DNA of 64,000 nt from Carthagonibacter metallireducens (GCA_023554445.1 JAMJQQ010000124.1:1-64000), one strand, 5' to 3'; shown: positions 42,425 through 53,001, numbered from the stretch's first letter. Program-made: numbers and translations. Notes: a model not told the origin generated them from the sequence alone.

Positions 42425-43344
42425 GTATTCCGGGGCACGATGATGCGGCCGGCGAGCGGATCGATCTCCGCTTCGATCGGTGTTTCGCCGCGGGCTTCGC
42501 CGTCCACCTGCGCGGCCACCGGCGGATCTGACTCCACCCGGACTCGCTGCGCCTGCAGAAAGATCATTCGCTCGTCGCCCGAGTAGCGTTTCAAGGCCAC
42601 TTTCCACAGCATCGCGGCCATGTCGGGCAGGTGGCGCGGGGCGAATACCGCCACATCGAGCAGCCCGTCCTGAAATGACGTCTTCGGGGCGACCTGCACT
42701 TCCACCGGAAGCGATCCGGCACCGAGAAGGCCGGCATTGGCGAGCAGCACCATCACCGCCTGGACCTCGATCTCCTGGTCGTCGGCCGTGATCCGGTAGG
42801 TAATCGGTTTCGCCGTCACCACGTTCTTGAGACCGGCATAGAAATAGGCGAGCACTCCGAGTCGACTCTTCATCTCGGTCGTCGTCTCCGCCATCACGCT
42901 CGCGTCCAGACCCGCTCCGGCTATCAACGCGAACCGCTCTTCGCCGATCCGGCCGAGGTCTATTCTCTCGATCGCGCCCTCGACCGCGACTCGGATCGCC
43001 TCCTCCAGCGACAGGGGAATACCGAAGTTCAGTGCCAGCTGGTTGCCGGTACCGAAAGGAAGGATGCCGACCGGAGTGGTGCTGCCTGCCGTGCCGCGCA
43101 ACGCCAGCGCGATCGTGCCATCTCCACCAGCGGCGAGAACCGCCCTGAATCCCCTCAGCGCGGCCGTACGCACCACGGCGAGGCCCTCCTCCGGCGTCGA
43201 GGTTTCGACGATGTCGAAGGGGACGCCACGCGCCGACATGGCACCGCCGATCCGACGGCGGAGGGCGGCCGGCTGCCCCCCGGCGGCCCGCGGATTCACG
43301 AGCACCAGGTAGCGTTCGGAATCGGGTATCGGAAACTCAACCAA
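42421..43344 (-). CDS. Diacylglycerol kinase-like lipid kinase
   Basis: 307 aa. YLVLVNPRAAGGQ and AAGGDGTIALALRG (GGDGT nucleotide-binding motif) followed by GILPFGTGNQLALNFGI identify the DAGK catalytic family (DgkB/YegS/BmrU type). The C-terminal half has VQVAPKTSFQDGLLDVAVF and VAAQVDGEA. It phosphorylates a lipid, probably diacylglycerol, for reuse in phospholipid synthesis. Confidence 0.85.
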   Translation of the reverse strand: MVEFPIPDSERYLVLVNPRAAGGQPAALRRRIGGAMSARGVPFDIVETSTPEEGLAVVRTAALRGFRAVLAAGGDGTIALALRGTAGSTTPVGILPFGTGNQLALNFGIPLSLEEAIRVAVEGAIERIDLGRIGEERFALIAGAGLDASVMAETTTEMKSRLGVLAYFYAGLKNVVTAKPITYRITADDQEIEVQAVMVLLANAGLLGAGSLPVEVQVAPKTSFQDGLLDVAVFAPRHLPDMAAMLWKVALKRYSGDERMIFLQAQRVRVESDPPVAAQVDGEARGETPIEAEIDPLAGRIIVPRNT

Positions 43345-43410
43345 TTTGCTCAGCCGTCGATCTGGAGGTTCTTGCGATTGTCATACGTCGGCGGCCGTGC
43401 CCGGAATGTA

Positions 43411-46400
43411 TCAGAAGGCCCACTCGCGAAACAGCAGGAAGCCCCAGGTACGGTCACTGTAGGTGCTGAAGCTGTAGCCGTAAGAGGCGTACCGGTTGAA
43501 TCTGTCCTCCGTCCTGAATTCCAGTCGCCAGGAAGGAAGAAACGCCCAGTCGACAGTCATTCCCGGGAGCCGTCCTCCGAGGGGCTGGGTAACCTTGACG
43601 AACAGGTCCGGAGTCAGGTACCGGCCGATCTCGATCTCGGTCCCGTACAGGAGGTTCGACTGACCGGTCTCCAGCTCCCGCTCGGTGGCGCCGGAAGAGC
43701 GGATATCCACGTAGTCCACCAGGCCGACGCCTCCGACGAGGACCTGGGAGACCTGGCTGCTCACCGATCCCAGGAGTCCCTCCCGGACGAGGGACGTGGC
43801 GAACTGGCCGCCCTGGTTCGAGGCACCGAAGCAGGCCGATGAAAACAGCAGGTAGCAGATCCGATCGGACTCGGGCAGAGGCGGATCACTGCTGGTCGTC
43901 ATCGTAGGCGACAGCGCCGAGCCCCCTACGTGCACCCGAATCGTCACCTGCCCGATCTCGCCACGGGCCCGGTATTCGGCATCTATGTCCAGGTTCGGGT
44001 CCAGACCCGGTGTTCCGACGAAGGTGATCGCGCCCCGGTCGATCTGCAGTTGGCGGGAATAGAGGCTCGAGAGATCAGTCCCCGTGCCCGACACGTATCT
44101 GAATTTCCCCCGGGGCAGGTTGAGGGTACCGAGCGCCGTCAGGTCGCCCCGCGCCCGATCCATGTGCAACTCGATATCGCCCGAGAGCTCCACGTCGAGG
44201 GCGCTCGATCGAAGCCAGAAATCGGGTCCGACCGCGAGGTTCACGTCGAGCTTCAGATTCTGCATGAACGGGTTGTCGATCCGGCCGAGAATCCGCTGGT
44301 CACGTACGATCACCGTGTCCAGCAGCGCGTAGACCGAGGGATCGGTCAGGTCTACCACCTGTCTCTCGCGCACGAACCGCTCGGCCTGCACCTCGCCGCG
44401 TGACACCCGGAAGTCGCCGGCCACCTCGGGTCGGGTGTAGGAACCCTGGAGCGTTCCCGCGCCGTCAATCGTCGTTCGCATGGTTCGCCGGTCCATTCCG
44501 ACGAATCGATCGGCCGAGAACGCGAGATCGAAGGTGATGTCGGTCGGGTCCCGGACCCCCACGTGACCGGCGACGACGGCCGTTCCCCCGGCCGAGGAGC
44601 GCACGCTCAGCGTATCGACCCGGGCATCGGCCCCGGCGAAGACCAGGCGACCGATCGCGTCCCGGAGCCGGATTCCCAGCGAAGGCACCGTGGCCGCGGC
44701 GTCGTGGAATCGTGTCTCGCCGTCGAAGCGCAGCTCGCCCGGCTTTCCGGTGACCCGGAAGCTCCCCAGAGCGTAACCCTGCACGTCTCTGAGAGACTCG
44801 ACCCGCAACTCGACCGCGGTCAGTGGCATGCTGTCCACCACCACCATCAGGTCGATCGGCTCGTCCAGGACCCGCCGCTCCACGTCGCGGAACGAGAGAT
44901 CGACACGGAGAAAGCCATCGACCCGAGCGATTTCCGTGTCGTTGGTCACCAGCGCCGAGTTCACCGCCAGACGGCGACCGGCATAGCTCAGATCGGTGGT
45001 CAGTCTTTCGTATCCGATCCCGCGGATCGAAGGGGCGTCGATCGTCGCGTCCAGCTCTGCGAGGGGGGCGTCCGCGGTTCCGCGAACCTGAACGTCGATA
45101 TCGATGGTGCCCCTCAGGCCGAGGGGATTGCCCGGCGCTTCCAGGAAGTTCTCGAGGTGCAGGCTCCGGGCCGTCAGGTCGAGTGCCGCCTGCCCGGAAT
45201 CGGGGATCGCGCCTTCCAGTTCCAGGAAGGTCCCGTCGGCGCCGTCGAGTCGAACGCCTCTCGCCGTGAGGCCGGTCTCTCCGTACGTGATGAGGGCCGT
45301 GTCGGCGAGCGTCAGGCTGCGACCCGCACCGACGAGATGCAGCCGATCGAGTCGGAAGGCCTTCTGGCGATCCGTCCACAGGATTCCGTTGCTGGAGTCC
45401 ACCTCCAGCGTCGAATCACGCCGCGCATAGAAGGAGACCTCGTGACTCTCCGCGGTGTGACGCGTCCACCGGACGTCCAGGGTGTCGAGGGTGCGACCGT
45501 AGATGCTCGCCTCGAACGCAGAACCATGCGCGACCAGTGAATCGGGGTCCGTGGGGTCTGGAAGGTCGAGCGTTACCTGTATCGAGTCGGTTCGGATTTC
45601 CCCCCAGGCGAGATCCCGGGCGAACGCCCGACCGCCGAAAGAGAAGTCGGCCACGTTTCCGTACAGCACGCCCAGTGCCTCGAGACTTCCCGACAGTGTA
45701 TCGGGAAGCGCCTCCAGAGTCTCCGGCACCGGACCTTCGTCGGTCGGCGCAAAAGCCTCGAACAGTTCCGTCACGTCATCCTCGATCCGCGCCGGGTTGC
45801 GACCCTCCACCGTCCACGCGTTCCACTCCGACAGGTCGGGAATCGCGATGTCCAGGACGAGTGAACCGCTCGTGTTCTCGGTGAGACCGAAGGCCCCGCG
45901 CCCATCCACGGCACCCGCCTGCGAGCGGATCGCGAAGGTGTCGGCTCGGGCCAGCCCATCTGCGAGGGTGAATCGGATGATGCTCGTATCCACCCGGGCC
46001 CCTTCGAACAGCGACGGAAGAAGACGCAAGTCGAACTGGGCTTCGAGAGTGGCCGGATCGGTGCCCGTCCCGGAGACCCGTCCTTCGACCGCGAGCCGTG
46101 TCGCAGGCCCCGATTCGATCCACTCGGACAGCTGGATGTCCCGGGCGAGCAGGGTCGCGTCATAGCTCTGCAGCTCGGAGACGAGGTCGAATTGTCCGGT
46201 AAAGCTGAGCTGTCCACGCGGGGTGCCCAGATCGGTTTCGATCTTCAGGTCGTCCAGCGGCCCTCGCGCCGAGAACGGTCCGCGGACCTCGCTCAGCACC
46301 GATACGCCTTCGGGAAGCACCGGCTCCACGATCGCCAGTATCAGGGGATCGAATTCGAACGCGACGTCCACCTCGCGGTCGCCTTCCAGGTCGACCATTC

Positions 46401-47943
46401 CGCCGCCTGCCAGCACCGATGGCTTGTGCTCCGGCAGGGTGTGCGAGATCTCGGTGTCGAAGCGGAATCGTCCACCGGCGATTCCATCGAACGTTGCCGA
46501 GCCCGTGGCGCGACCCGGCAACTCGTTATCCAGTCCGACGATACCCGCCCAGCGCGGTTCGAAGCTTCGCAGGGTGAGGTCGAGCTCCGACATGCGACGG
46601 GGCTCGACGACCGCAATTCCTCCCCGCGCTCCGAGGAACGATGGAGCCGCCTCCTCCGTCGAAGGCGGATCGCGGATCGTGAGCTCTGCGTCGACCGTGA
46701 GAAGCGTGATCGGGCCGCTGCCCTCGACCGGACCTTCCAGGAAGCCGTCCGGCCCCTCCTCGATCTCGAGCACTTCGTTTACGAGGGCGAGACGCAGCGG
46801 CTGGAGATCCACGTCCAGCCGTTCGAACCGGGGCACGGATTCGAGGGCCGCAGTGAAGTCTCCCCGCACTCGGGAGTCGTCCACCCGGATGTCGCCGTTC
46901 CTGGCCTCCACGACGATCGTCTCGCCGCGGGTGAACAGGTGCAGGTCTGCCGGTCCGCCGCCACGCGCAGGAACAGGCAGCGGAATCCACTGCAGATCCG
47001 CGAACCCCACGTCGCGGGCTTCGAGATCGAAGTCGAACTGAACCGGATCCACCGGGTGAACCCAGCCGGAGCCCGACAGCGCCGACTCGGCGAGCTCGAT
47101 GGCATCGAGACGGATGTCCACCGTATCGGAGATCTCGACCGATCCATCCAGTGAAACCACGTCGAGGGTCTGCGTCACGACTTCCGCCTCGGCCGACACG
47201 CCCTCCATGTCGAAGCGCAGCGGTCGCACCGGGTCGACGATCCGGATCAGCGGAAACCGGCCGGAAAGTCGATGGAGCAGCAGCTCCCGCTCGTAACGAT
47301 CCGGGCCCGTGGTTCGAACCCGCCACAGTCGATCTCCCCGCAGTCCCTGTGCGACGGCGCTGTCCCGGGCGGCGCCCGTGAGGCCCGTGGCCCACGGCAC
47401 GTGTACCTCGACTTCTCCCTCCCTGACCAGCACATCGGAAAGCAGTATGCGATCGTTTCCCTGTCGACCATCGTCGATCGTATCGGGCTCCGCGGGTTCC
47501 TCGTCGCCGAAGATCCGGTCGAAATTCCAGCGCCCGTCCTCGTGCTGGCGAAGCACGAGCCTCACGCGCTCCATCGACACGTCGTCGAAGCGGAACGTGC
47601 CGAGCGCGAGGCTGAGCGGGTTGTAGTGAAGGCGCACGCTGTCGATTCCGACGAACAGGCGGCCGTCGGGATCGGTGATCTCGAATCGCTCAACCAGCGC
47701 ATGCGTGAACAGATTGCCACCGAGGATCGGTCCGATCCTCACTCCCCCGTTCACGGTGCCCTCGAGGGCATCGACCACGAGATCCGCGACCGCCTGCCGA
47801 CCGACCACCGTCTGACTCAGCAGCAGCAAAGAGCCCGCCGCGGTCAGAAAGGCGATACCGACCAGGCCGAGTGCGACCCGGGTCAGCGATCCCGCCAGCC
47901 GGCCGGCTGCTCGCGACACCGCGGAGAGGGCCTTGTTCGCCAT
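43411..47943 (-). CDS. TamB-like protein (chromosomal copy)
   Basis: 1510 aa. An N-terminal transmembrane helix (about 20-45) leads into an AsmA/TamB-like repetitive beta body. The C-terminal TamB domain (about 1250-1500) includes LGTLNLPRGKFRYVSGTG, QLQIDRGAITFVGTPGLDP, RICYLLFSSACFG and a final Phe. The gene lies 1 bp downstream of an Omp85 gene, forming the usual TamA-TamB-type pair. It is distinct in sequence and longer than the island TamB (8220-12227). The role is inferred: periplasm-spanning transport of outer-membrane proteins or lipids. Confidence 0.85.
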   Translation of the reverse strand: MANKALSAVSRAAGRLAGSLTRVALGLVGIAFLTAAGSLLLLSQTVVGRQAVADLVVDALEGTVNGGVRIGPILGGNLFTHALVERFEITDPDGRLFVGIDSVRLHYNPLSLALGTFRFDDVSMERVRLVLRQHEDGRWNFDRIFGDEEPAEPDTIDDGRQGNDRILLSDVLVREGEVEVHVPWATGLTGAARDSAVAQGLRGDRLWRVRTTGPDRYERELLLHRLSGRFPLIRIVDPVRPLRFDMEGVSAEAEVVTQTLDVVSLDGSVEISDTVDIRLDAIELAESALSGSGWVHPVDPVQFDFDLEARDVGFADLQWIPLPVPARGGGPADLHLFTRGETIVVEARNGDIRVDDSRVRGDFTAALESVPRFERLDVDLQPLRLALVNEVLEIEEGPDGFLEGPVEGSGPITLLTVDAELTIRDPPSTEEAAPSFLGARGGIAVVEPRRMSELDLTLRSFEPRWAGIVGLDNELPGRATGSATFDGIAGGRFRFDTEISHTLPEHKPSVLAGGGMVDLEGDREVDVAFEFDPLILAIVEPVLPEGVSVLSEVRGPFSARGPLDDLKIETDLGTPRGQLSFTGQFDLVSELQSYDATLLARDIQLSEWIESGPATRLAVEGRVSGTGTDPATLEAQFDLRLLPSLFEGARVDTSIIRFTLADGLARADTFAIRSQAGAVDGRGAFGLTENTSGSLVLDIAIPDLSEWNAWTVEGRNPARIEDDVTELFEAFAPTDEGPVPETLEALPDTLSGSLEALGVLYGNVADFSFGGRAFARDLAWGEIRTDSIQVTLDLPDPTDPDSLVAHGSAFEASIYGRTLDTLDVRWTRHTAESHEVSFYARRDSTLEVDSSNGILWTDRQKAFRLDRLHLVGAGRSLTLADTALITYGETGLTARGVRLDGADGTFLELEGAIPDSGQAALDLTARSLHLENFLEAPGNPLGLRGTIDIDVQVRGTADAPLAELDATIDAPSIRGIGYERLTTDLSYAGRRLAVNSALVTNDTEIARVDGFLRVDLSFRDVERRVLDEPIDLMVVVDSMPLTAVELRVESLRDVQGYALGSFRVTGKPGELRFDGETRFHDAAATVPSLGIRLRDAIGRLVFAGADARVDTLSVRSSAGGTAVVAGHVGVRDPTDITFDLAFSADRFVGMDRRTMRTTIDGAGTLQGSYTRPEVAGDFRVSRGEVQAERFVRERQVVDLTDPSVYALLDTVIVRDQRILGRIDNPFMQNLKLDVNLAVGPDFWLRSSALDVELSGDIELHMDRARGDLTALGTLNLPRGKFRYVSGTGTDLSSLYSRQLQIDRGAITFVGTPGLDPNLDIDAEYRARGEIGQVTIRVHVGGSALSPTMTTSSDPPLPESDRICYLLFSSACFGASNQGGQFATSLVREGLLGSVSSQVSQVLVGGVGLVDYVDIRSSGATERELETGQSNLLYGTEIEIGRYLTPDLFVKVTQPLGGRLPGMTVDWAFLPSWRLEFRTEDRFNRYASYGYSFSTYSDRTWGFLLFREWAF

Positions 47944-47944
47944 C

Positions 47945-50116
47945 TCAGAAGGCCTCGCCGATCGAGAACTGAAGCTGGATTCGGCGCCAGACCTCGGTCA
48001 GGAGCGAAGGATCGTCCCAGGTGAACGGGTCGTAGAGCACATCGTCTTCGAGTTCCACGATCTCCCCCGTCTCGGACCGGACCGCAACGACGGGCTTGAA
48101 CTTGGTTCCGGTCGTGTTGTATCCGAGGTCCATGCGCAAGGGGCCCACCGGACTGTTGAACCGGATTCCGACGCCCGGTGTGGCTACGAGCTGAACGTCG
48201 TCGTCCACTCCCTGCCAGACCTGGCCCGCGTCGATGAACCCCACCACGGTGAGCCGACCGCTGACCGGGAATCGGAGCTCGGCCGACCCCTCGAAGAGTG
48301 CGTTGCCCCCGACCGGCCGTTCATCGAATTCGTTCGGGGCCAGGGCATTCGCGCAGGCCTGGAGCTCCTCCGGCGTCAGGTTGGACGCACCGCAGTCCTC
48401 CAGATCCGAGATGACGAGAACGGTCGGACCGAGCAGGTTGAGTCCGAACCCTCGGACGCTCTGCGGGCCGCCGGCGAAGAAGCGCTTCGTGGGGTGGATG
48501 ATCTCCACGCCTTCCTCGTCGCCACCGAATACGCTCGACGACACCCCCTGCACGCCACCGAATCGCAATCGCATCGCGAGCACGGCATCTCCGAACACCG
48601 GCCTGAACCCGGCGGTCTCGACGCTGGCTCGCAGGTACCGGTAGTCAGAGCCGGTGAATACCGCAGCCATCTCCCCGTCGGCGGCCACGTAGTAGCCCGA
48701 CGTGGTCCAGAGCGGACTATCGGTCCGGTTCAGGGCCCAGAGCACTCCGAGGGGCGAAAGCCAGTTGCTCTCGGTGAGTAGCGCGATATCGTCGGGGGTG
48801 CAGAGGCCGAAGTTCACGCAGAAGTAGATGTCGGCCGACTGCCCGCCGAAGGAGGTCAGCTCCGGCCGGTAGGACGGCCGCAGGGACATCCGGGGCGCGA
48901 GGCGGAAGTTGAATGCGAGCTCTCCGCCTACCGAGGTTCGGACGTAGAGATCGGGCACTGTCTCGCGTTCCGTGAAAAGCCGGGCCTGGAGGGAGTTGCG
49001 ACTGTCCGACAGGACAGGCTGCAGAAACGAGAAGTCGACCAGCCAGTTGAGCTCCTGGTAGACCGGGTCATCGCTCGTTCCGTTGCAGGGAAAAGTCCCG
49101 TCCAGCTGTTTCGCGAGCAGGTTCGAGAGTCGACCCGTGACCCGCATCGTTCGACCGCCTCCAAAGAAATTCCGGTTGATCAGCTGGGCCTGGAGCTCGA
49201 CGCATTCGTCCGTCTGAACGCCGAAGCCGGTGCGCACGGCCCGGCGTGGGGCGGTCGCCACCTGGACGCTCAGGTCGATCACCGAATCGCTGGCCCTCTC
49301 CGAGGTGATGTTGGCGTAGCGGAATGCCTCGAGGTTGAACAGCCGGCGCTGGCTCTCGATCACCCTGGATTCTCGAAACCAGTCGCCGGTCTTGAAGTCC
49401 AGAAGGGAGTAGACCACCTCGTCCCCGACGTCGGCCGATCCCTGGATCTCGACTTCGCCGACACGGACTCGTGGACCGGGATCGACTCGCAGGGTTACGG
49501 CTGCGGCGAGAGAGTCCCTCGGAATGAAGTAGTCCCGCAGCACCGCCGCATCGACGTAGCCTTCCCGCCGAAGGTCGTCGGCGATCGCGGCCTCGCCCTG
49601 TTGCAGAGCCACGAGGTCGAGCCGATCACCCACACCGATCGGCAGGCCCGACACCACGGCCGCCGAGTCGATCGCCTCGCCCCGCACCTGGACGTCGATT
49701 CTGGAGATCAGCGTCGGGTCGTTCTCGTGAACCTTGAAGATGACCTCGGCCCTGTCAGCCGTCCGCGTCACCACCGTGTCGACACGCGCCTGGCGGAATC
49801 CACGCTGCCGGTAGTAGAGCTCGAGCCGCACTACGTCCAATGGCAGCTCGCCCTCGTCCAGATACTCGCGCGTGTGTGCGAAGCCCCAGTCGGTCAGGGG
49901 ACAGAAGGGAAACGGAAACTGGAACAGGAAGCTCTTGCAGCGGGTCTGGTCCGTCAGGATCGCCCGACGCAGGTCCTTCTCCGGGAACGACGCGTTGCCC
50001 TCGAAGGTGATCTCTGTGATCTCCCGGTCGGCCAGCCCCTGGGATCGCAGTGGAGCCGGCCCGGCGAGAAGAATGCCGAGAAACAGAACGGGTAGCGCAC
50101 GGGCCGGTAGGCGCAC
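47945..50116 (-). CDS. BamA/TamA-like Omp85 outer-membrane protein
   Basis: About 723 aa if translation starts at the GTG at 50116, which avoids overlap with lgt and begins a signal peptide (VRLPARALPVLFLGILLAG). POTRA domains (about 30-330) include TEITFEGNASFPEKDLRRAI, RVGEVEIQGSADVGD and GDWFRESRVIESQRRLF. The barrel (about 340-723) carries GGPQSVRGFGLNLLGP, the loop-6 VRGF/Y motif, and ends in Phe. It inserts beta-barrel proteins in the outer membrane. The paired TamB-like gene suggests a TamA role rather than the essential BamA. Confidence 0.87.
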   Translation of the reverse strand: MRLPARALPVLFLGILLAGPAPLRSQGLADREITEITFEGNASFPEKDLRRAILTDQTRCKSFLFQFPFPFCPLTDWGFAHTREYLDEGELPLDVVRLELYYRQRGFRQARVDTVVTRTADRAEVIFKVHENDPTLISRIDVQVRGEAIDSAAVVSGLPIGVGDRLDLVALQQGEAAIADDLRREGYVDAAVLRDYFIPRDSLAAAVTLRVDPGPRVRVGEVEIQGSADVGDEVVYSLLDFKTGDWFRESRVIESQRRLFNLEAFRYANITSERASDSVIDLSVQVATAPRRAVRTGFGVQTDECVELQAQLINRNFFGGGRTMRVTGRLSNLLAKQLDGTFPCNGTSDDPVYQELNWLVDFSFLQPVLSDSRNSLQARLFTERETVPDLYVRTSVGGELAFNFRLAPRMSLRPSYRPELTSFGGQSADIYFCVNFGLCTPDDIALLTESNWLSPLGVLWALNRTDSPLWTTSGYYVAADGEMAAVFTGSDYRYLRASVETAGFRPVFGDAVLAMRLRFGGVQGVSSSVFGGDEEGVEIIHPTKRFFAGGPQSVRGFGLNLLGPTVLVISDLEDCGASNLTPEELQACANALAPNEFDERPVGGNALFEGSAELRFPVSGRLTVVGFIDAGQVWQGVDDDVQLVATPGVGIRFNSPVGPLRMDLGYNTTGTKFKPVVAVRSETGEIVELEDDVLYDPFTWDDPSLLTEVWRRIQLQFSIGEAF

Positions 50117-50126
50117 GGGCCGTTCG

Positions 50127-50972
50127 TTACGTCCCCGGGGACGATTCCCCGACCGACGGACCCTTGAGCCGGACGAAGAGCCAGCCACCGAACAGAATCA
50201 GGCCGACGCTGATCAGCTGCGCCAGCGTGAGGAATCCGAAGAAGCGGTCATCCTTGGCCCGGAAGAACTCGACCACCAGTCGCTCGACACCTGCCAGGGC
50301 GAGCCAGAGCGCGAACAGCCTGCCGGCCTGCCAGGGCTCTCGACGCAGCCGCCAGAGGATCGCGAAGATCAGAAGCGACATGCCGATCTCATACAGCTGT
50401 GTCGGGTGCACGGCGAGCACGGCCGAATCGGGAATCGAAGCAGGCACGTCCACTCCGAACATCCGTCGCAGATTGCCGGCCGTGCTCGGCGGGCTGCCGT
50501 TGGGAAACGCGATCCCGACCCAGCTCTCGGTGGGACGTCCGTAGTCGTCGCCGACGAGAAAACACCCCATTCGTCCGACCGCATACGCCAGGGCCAGGGC
50601 CGGCGCGCAGATGTCGGCGAGAACCGGAACCGCCGCTCCGCGCCTGCGGATCGCGACGATCACGCCGATCGCACCGCCTATGAACCCTCCGTACCAGACC
50701 AGGCCTGCTCGCGAGAAGAGCATGCCGAACGGATCCTGGACGGTCTGAGGCCAGTTGAGCAGCACGTAGTAGATCTTCGCGCCCACGATCCCGCCGATGA
50801 TCGCACCCATCAGCACATCGCCGGCGAGGTCCTCGTCCATTCCCTTCCGGCGCAACTCCACGCGCACGATCCAGAATCCGGTCAGGAAGGAAAGCGCCAT
50901 CATCACGCCGAAAGAGGTGATCGTGACGGATCCGAGGATCGGGAGGTCGAGGGTGATCAGTTCGGGGTACAT
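50127..50972 (-). CDS. lgt: Prolipoprotein diacylglyceryl transferase
   Basis: 281 aa integral membrane protein with about seven helices. Signatures are GLVWYGGFIGGAIGV, GRMGCFLVGDDYGRP (catalytic Arg region) and HPTQLYE. It adds diacylglycerol to the lipobox Cys of prolipoproteins, such as the esterase and DUF3192-like proteins in this window. The start overlaps the tsaD end by 16 bp. Confidence 0.94.
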   Translation of the reverse strand: MYPELITLDLPILGSVTITSFGVMMALSFLTGFWIVRVELRRKGMDEDLAGDVLMGAIIGGIVGAKIYYVLLNWPQTVQDPFGMLFSRAGLVWYGGFIGGAIGVIVAIRRRGAAVPVLADICAPALALAYAVGRMGCFLVGDDYGRPTESWVGIAFPNGSPPSTAGNLRRMFGVDVPASIPDSAVLAVHPTQLYEIGMSLLIFAILWRLRREPWQAGRLFALWLALAGVERLVVEFFRAKDDRFFGFLTLAQLISVGLILFGGWLFVRLKGPSVGESSPGT

Positions 50973-52075
50973 GTGACTCCTAGATTCGCCCCGCGCCGCG
51001 GCGCATTCGAATCACGCCTGCCCAGGCCGGGGAAGGCGAGCGAAGGATCGGCGTTGAGATCCAGGCCGGACCGCTCGCCGAGCGACAACCGGTGTTCCGC
51101 GAGACGTGCGACCATGGCAGCATTGTCCGCGGCGAGGCGGAGAGATGGCGCGAACAGCTCACCTCCGCGCGTTGCGAGGGCGATCTCGAGCCGGGAGCGC
51201 AAGATTCCGTTCCGCGCGACACCACCGCCGAGAAGCACCCGTCCACAGCCCGACCACTCGACAGCCCGGATCACTTTGCCGACCAGGGTATCGACCACGG
51301 CTGCCTGGAACTCCGCCGCGAGATCGGGCACCCGTTGCTCGAAACTCACGTCCTTCTCGGCCTCCAGCTCGGCGGCCAGAAGCGAGGTCGCCGTCTTGAG
51401 CCCACTGAAGGAGAAGTCGAAGTAGGCCGGGTCAGCCGGCGAGTCCCGTCCGGAGAGCATCGGGCGGGGAAGCGAGTACCGCCCGGCTTCTCCCGCGCGG
51501 CTCACGCGCTCGATCTCCGGTCCGCCGGGATACCCGAGACCGAGCCGGCGTGCCACCTTGTCGAACGCCTCACCGGCCGCGTCGTCGCGTGTCTCGCCGA
51601 GCAGTTCGTAGCGACCCCACTCTTCCGCGAACAGGAGCAGCGTGTGCCCGCCCGAGACCAGCAGCGCGACGAAGGGAGGACGAGCCCCGGGCGATTCCAG
51701 GGAGTTCGCGAACAGGTGAGCTTCCATGTGGTGCACGCCGAGCAGGGGCAGACCTCGCGCCCAGGCGAATCCCTTCGCCCAGTTCAGGCCGACGAGCAGG
51801 GCGCCGATCAGGCCGGGTCCGGCCGTGACACCTACGCCGGATAGAACCCCGGCGTCGAGGCCCGCCTGCGAGAGAGTGGCTTCGACCACCGCATCGAGCT
51901 GCCGCAGATGGGCGCGAGCCGCGATCTCCGGTACGACGCCGCCGAATTCCTGATGGGCGTCCTGCGACAGTATGACGTGGGCGAGCACCTCGCCGTTCGA
52001 TACGACCGCGGCCGAGGTCTCATCACAGGATGATTCGATGCCAAGAACCGGCCCGAACCCGGAGGCGGACTTCAC
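50957..52075 (-). CDS. tsaD: tRNA threonylcarbamoyladenosine synthase TsaD
   Basis: 372 aa from a GTG overlapping the ybbR stop (GTGA). ASKHA fold: GIESSCDETSAAVV, GVHHMEAHLFANSL (metal-binding His pair), LLVSGGHTLLLF, FSGLKTA and LLGGGVARNGILRSRL. It transfers threonylcarbamoyl to A37 of ANN-decoding tRNAs. The C-terminus is slightly longer than usual. Confidence 0.95.
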   Translation of the reverse strand: MKSASGFGPVLGIESSCDETSAAVVSNGEVLAHVILSQDAHQEFGGVVPEIAARAHLRQLDAVVEATLSQAGLDAGVLSGVGVTAGPGLIGALLVGLNWAKGFAWARGLPLLGVHHMEAHLFANSLESPGARPPFVALLVSGGHTLLLFAEEWGRYELLGETRDDAAGEAFDKVARRLGLGYPGGPEIERVSRAGEAGRYSLPRPMLSGRDSPADPAYFDFSFSGLKTATSLLAAELEAEKDVSFEQRVPDLAAEFQAAVVDTLVGKVIRAVEWSGCGRVLLGGGVARNGILRSRLEIALATRGGELFAPSLRLAADNAAMVARLAEHRLSLGERSGLDLNADPSLAFPGLGRRDSNAPRRGANLGVTCTPN

Positions 52076-53001
52076 GATGCCGGTCCGGGTTGCACGAAGA
52101 CCTCCGCGGGCATGAAGCGCACGGAAACGAAGCCCGAATCGGCGATCGCCGTGCCCAGGGGAATCCGGGTCGGGAGGTCCTCGACGCTCTCCGGACGCAC
52201 CTCGACGACATCGAGCGCCTCGAGCCTGCGGCGGACTGCCCGTGCCGCCCCGCGTATCACGGCGTCCACGCTGTCCGGTGTCACGATGAGCCCCTCGGTG
52301 CCGGCTCCGATCAACCGGACTGGCACGCGACGAGTCATTATGAGGAGCGAATCGACTTCGACCGTCACGAGCGCAGAAGACGGATCCACGCTGACGCTTC
52401 TCACCCCGGTCGGAAGCTCGATCGGCAGGTCCCGCATGATCGTATTCGAGACCTCTTCGAGCTGGATGCGGCGAGTGGCAACCCGCGTGATGCTCTCCAC
52501 CTCCGATGCGGGCCCGCGAACGGTAACCGTGTCCGGCGAAACCAGGATCGGACGCAAGACCGTGTATCCCGTCGCCGGAATCGCGTCGATTTCCGCCACC
52601 ACCGGCACGCGACGTTCCGCCCTTCGTTCGAATTGCAGATCCAGCGAGCGGGGCACGACTGAGGTGGGACGCACGTCGAGCTCTCTGTCGTATCGCACCC
52701 GCGAGAGATCCAATTCCACCTGCATCCCGGTATCGGGAACAGAATCGATCACGATCGGGATCTCGGGCACGTTGACCAGGAGGGCCGCGAGGTCCCTGTT
52801 CCGACCCTGGAAGGTCGTACTCACTTCGGTCGGCGCGTTCACCAGCACCCAGGCCGAGTCCAGCACCTCGACGGTCACGAGGGTCCGGACCGGCTGAGAT
52901 TGTCTCTCATCGGCGCTCAGGCTCAGCCAGAGCAGCGATACGATCACGAAAGCCGCCAGCTTGTAGCCCCAGTTCGAAAAGACTGCCGCTCGCAGGTCCA
53001 C
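52072..53001 (-). CDS. YbbR-domain protein (CdaR-like)
   Basis: 309 aa. One N-terminal transmembrane helix (about 8-30, NWGYKLAAFVIVSLLWLSLS) is followed by three to four YbbR repeats (PTEVSTTFQG, VTVRGPASEVESITRVATRR, VRLIGAGTEGLIVTPDSVDAVIRG). In Firmicutes the related CdaR regulates diadenylate cyclase. Here no cyclase gene is adjacent, so the partner is unknown. Confidence 0.82.
   Translation of the reverse strand: MDLRAAVFSNWGYKLAAFVIVSLLWLSLSADERQSQPVRTLVTVEVLDSAWVLVNAPTEVSTTFQGRNRDLAALLVNVPEIPIVIDSVPDTGMQVELDLSRVRYDRELDVRPTSVVPRSLDLQFERRAERRVPVVAEIDAIPATGYTVLRPILVSPDTVTVRGPASEVESITRVATRRIQLEEVSNTIMRDLPIELPTGVRSVSVDPSSALVTVEVDSLLIMTRRVPVRLIGAGTEGLIVTPDSVDAVIRGAARAVRRRLEALDVVEVRPESVEDLPTRIPLGTAIADSGFVSVRFMPAEVFVQPGPAS

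Noticed and set aside
47945..50116. Calling this Omp85 gene the essential bamA
   Set aside because: It is paired with a TamB-like gene, and the usual bamA neighbours (skp, lpxD, rseP) are absent. A TamA-like role is at least as likely, so no symbol was given.
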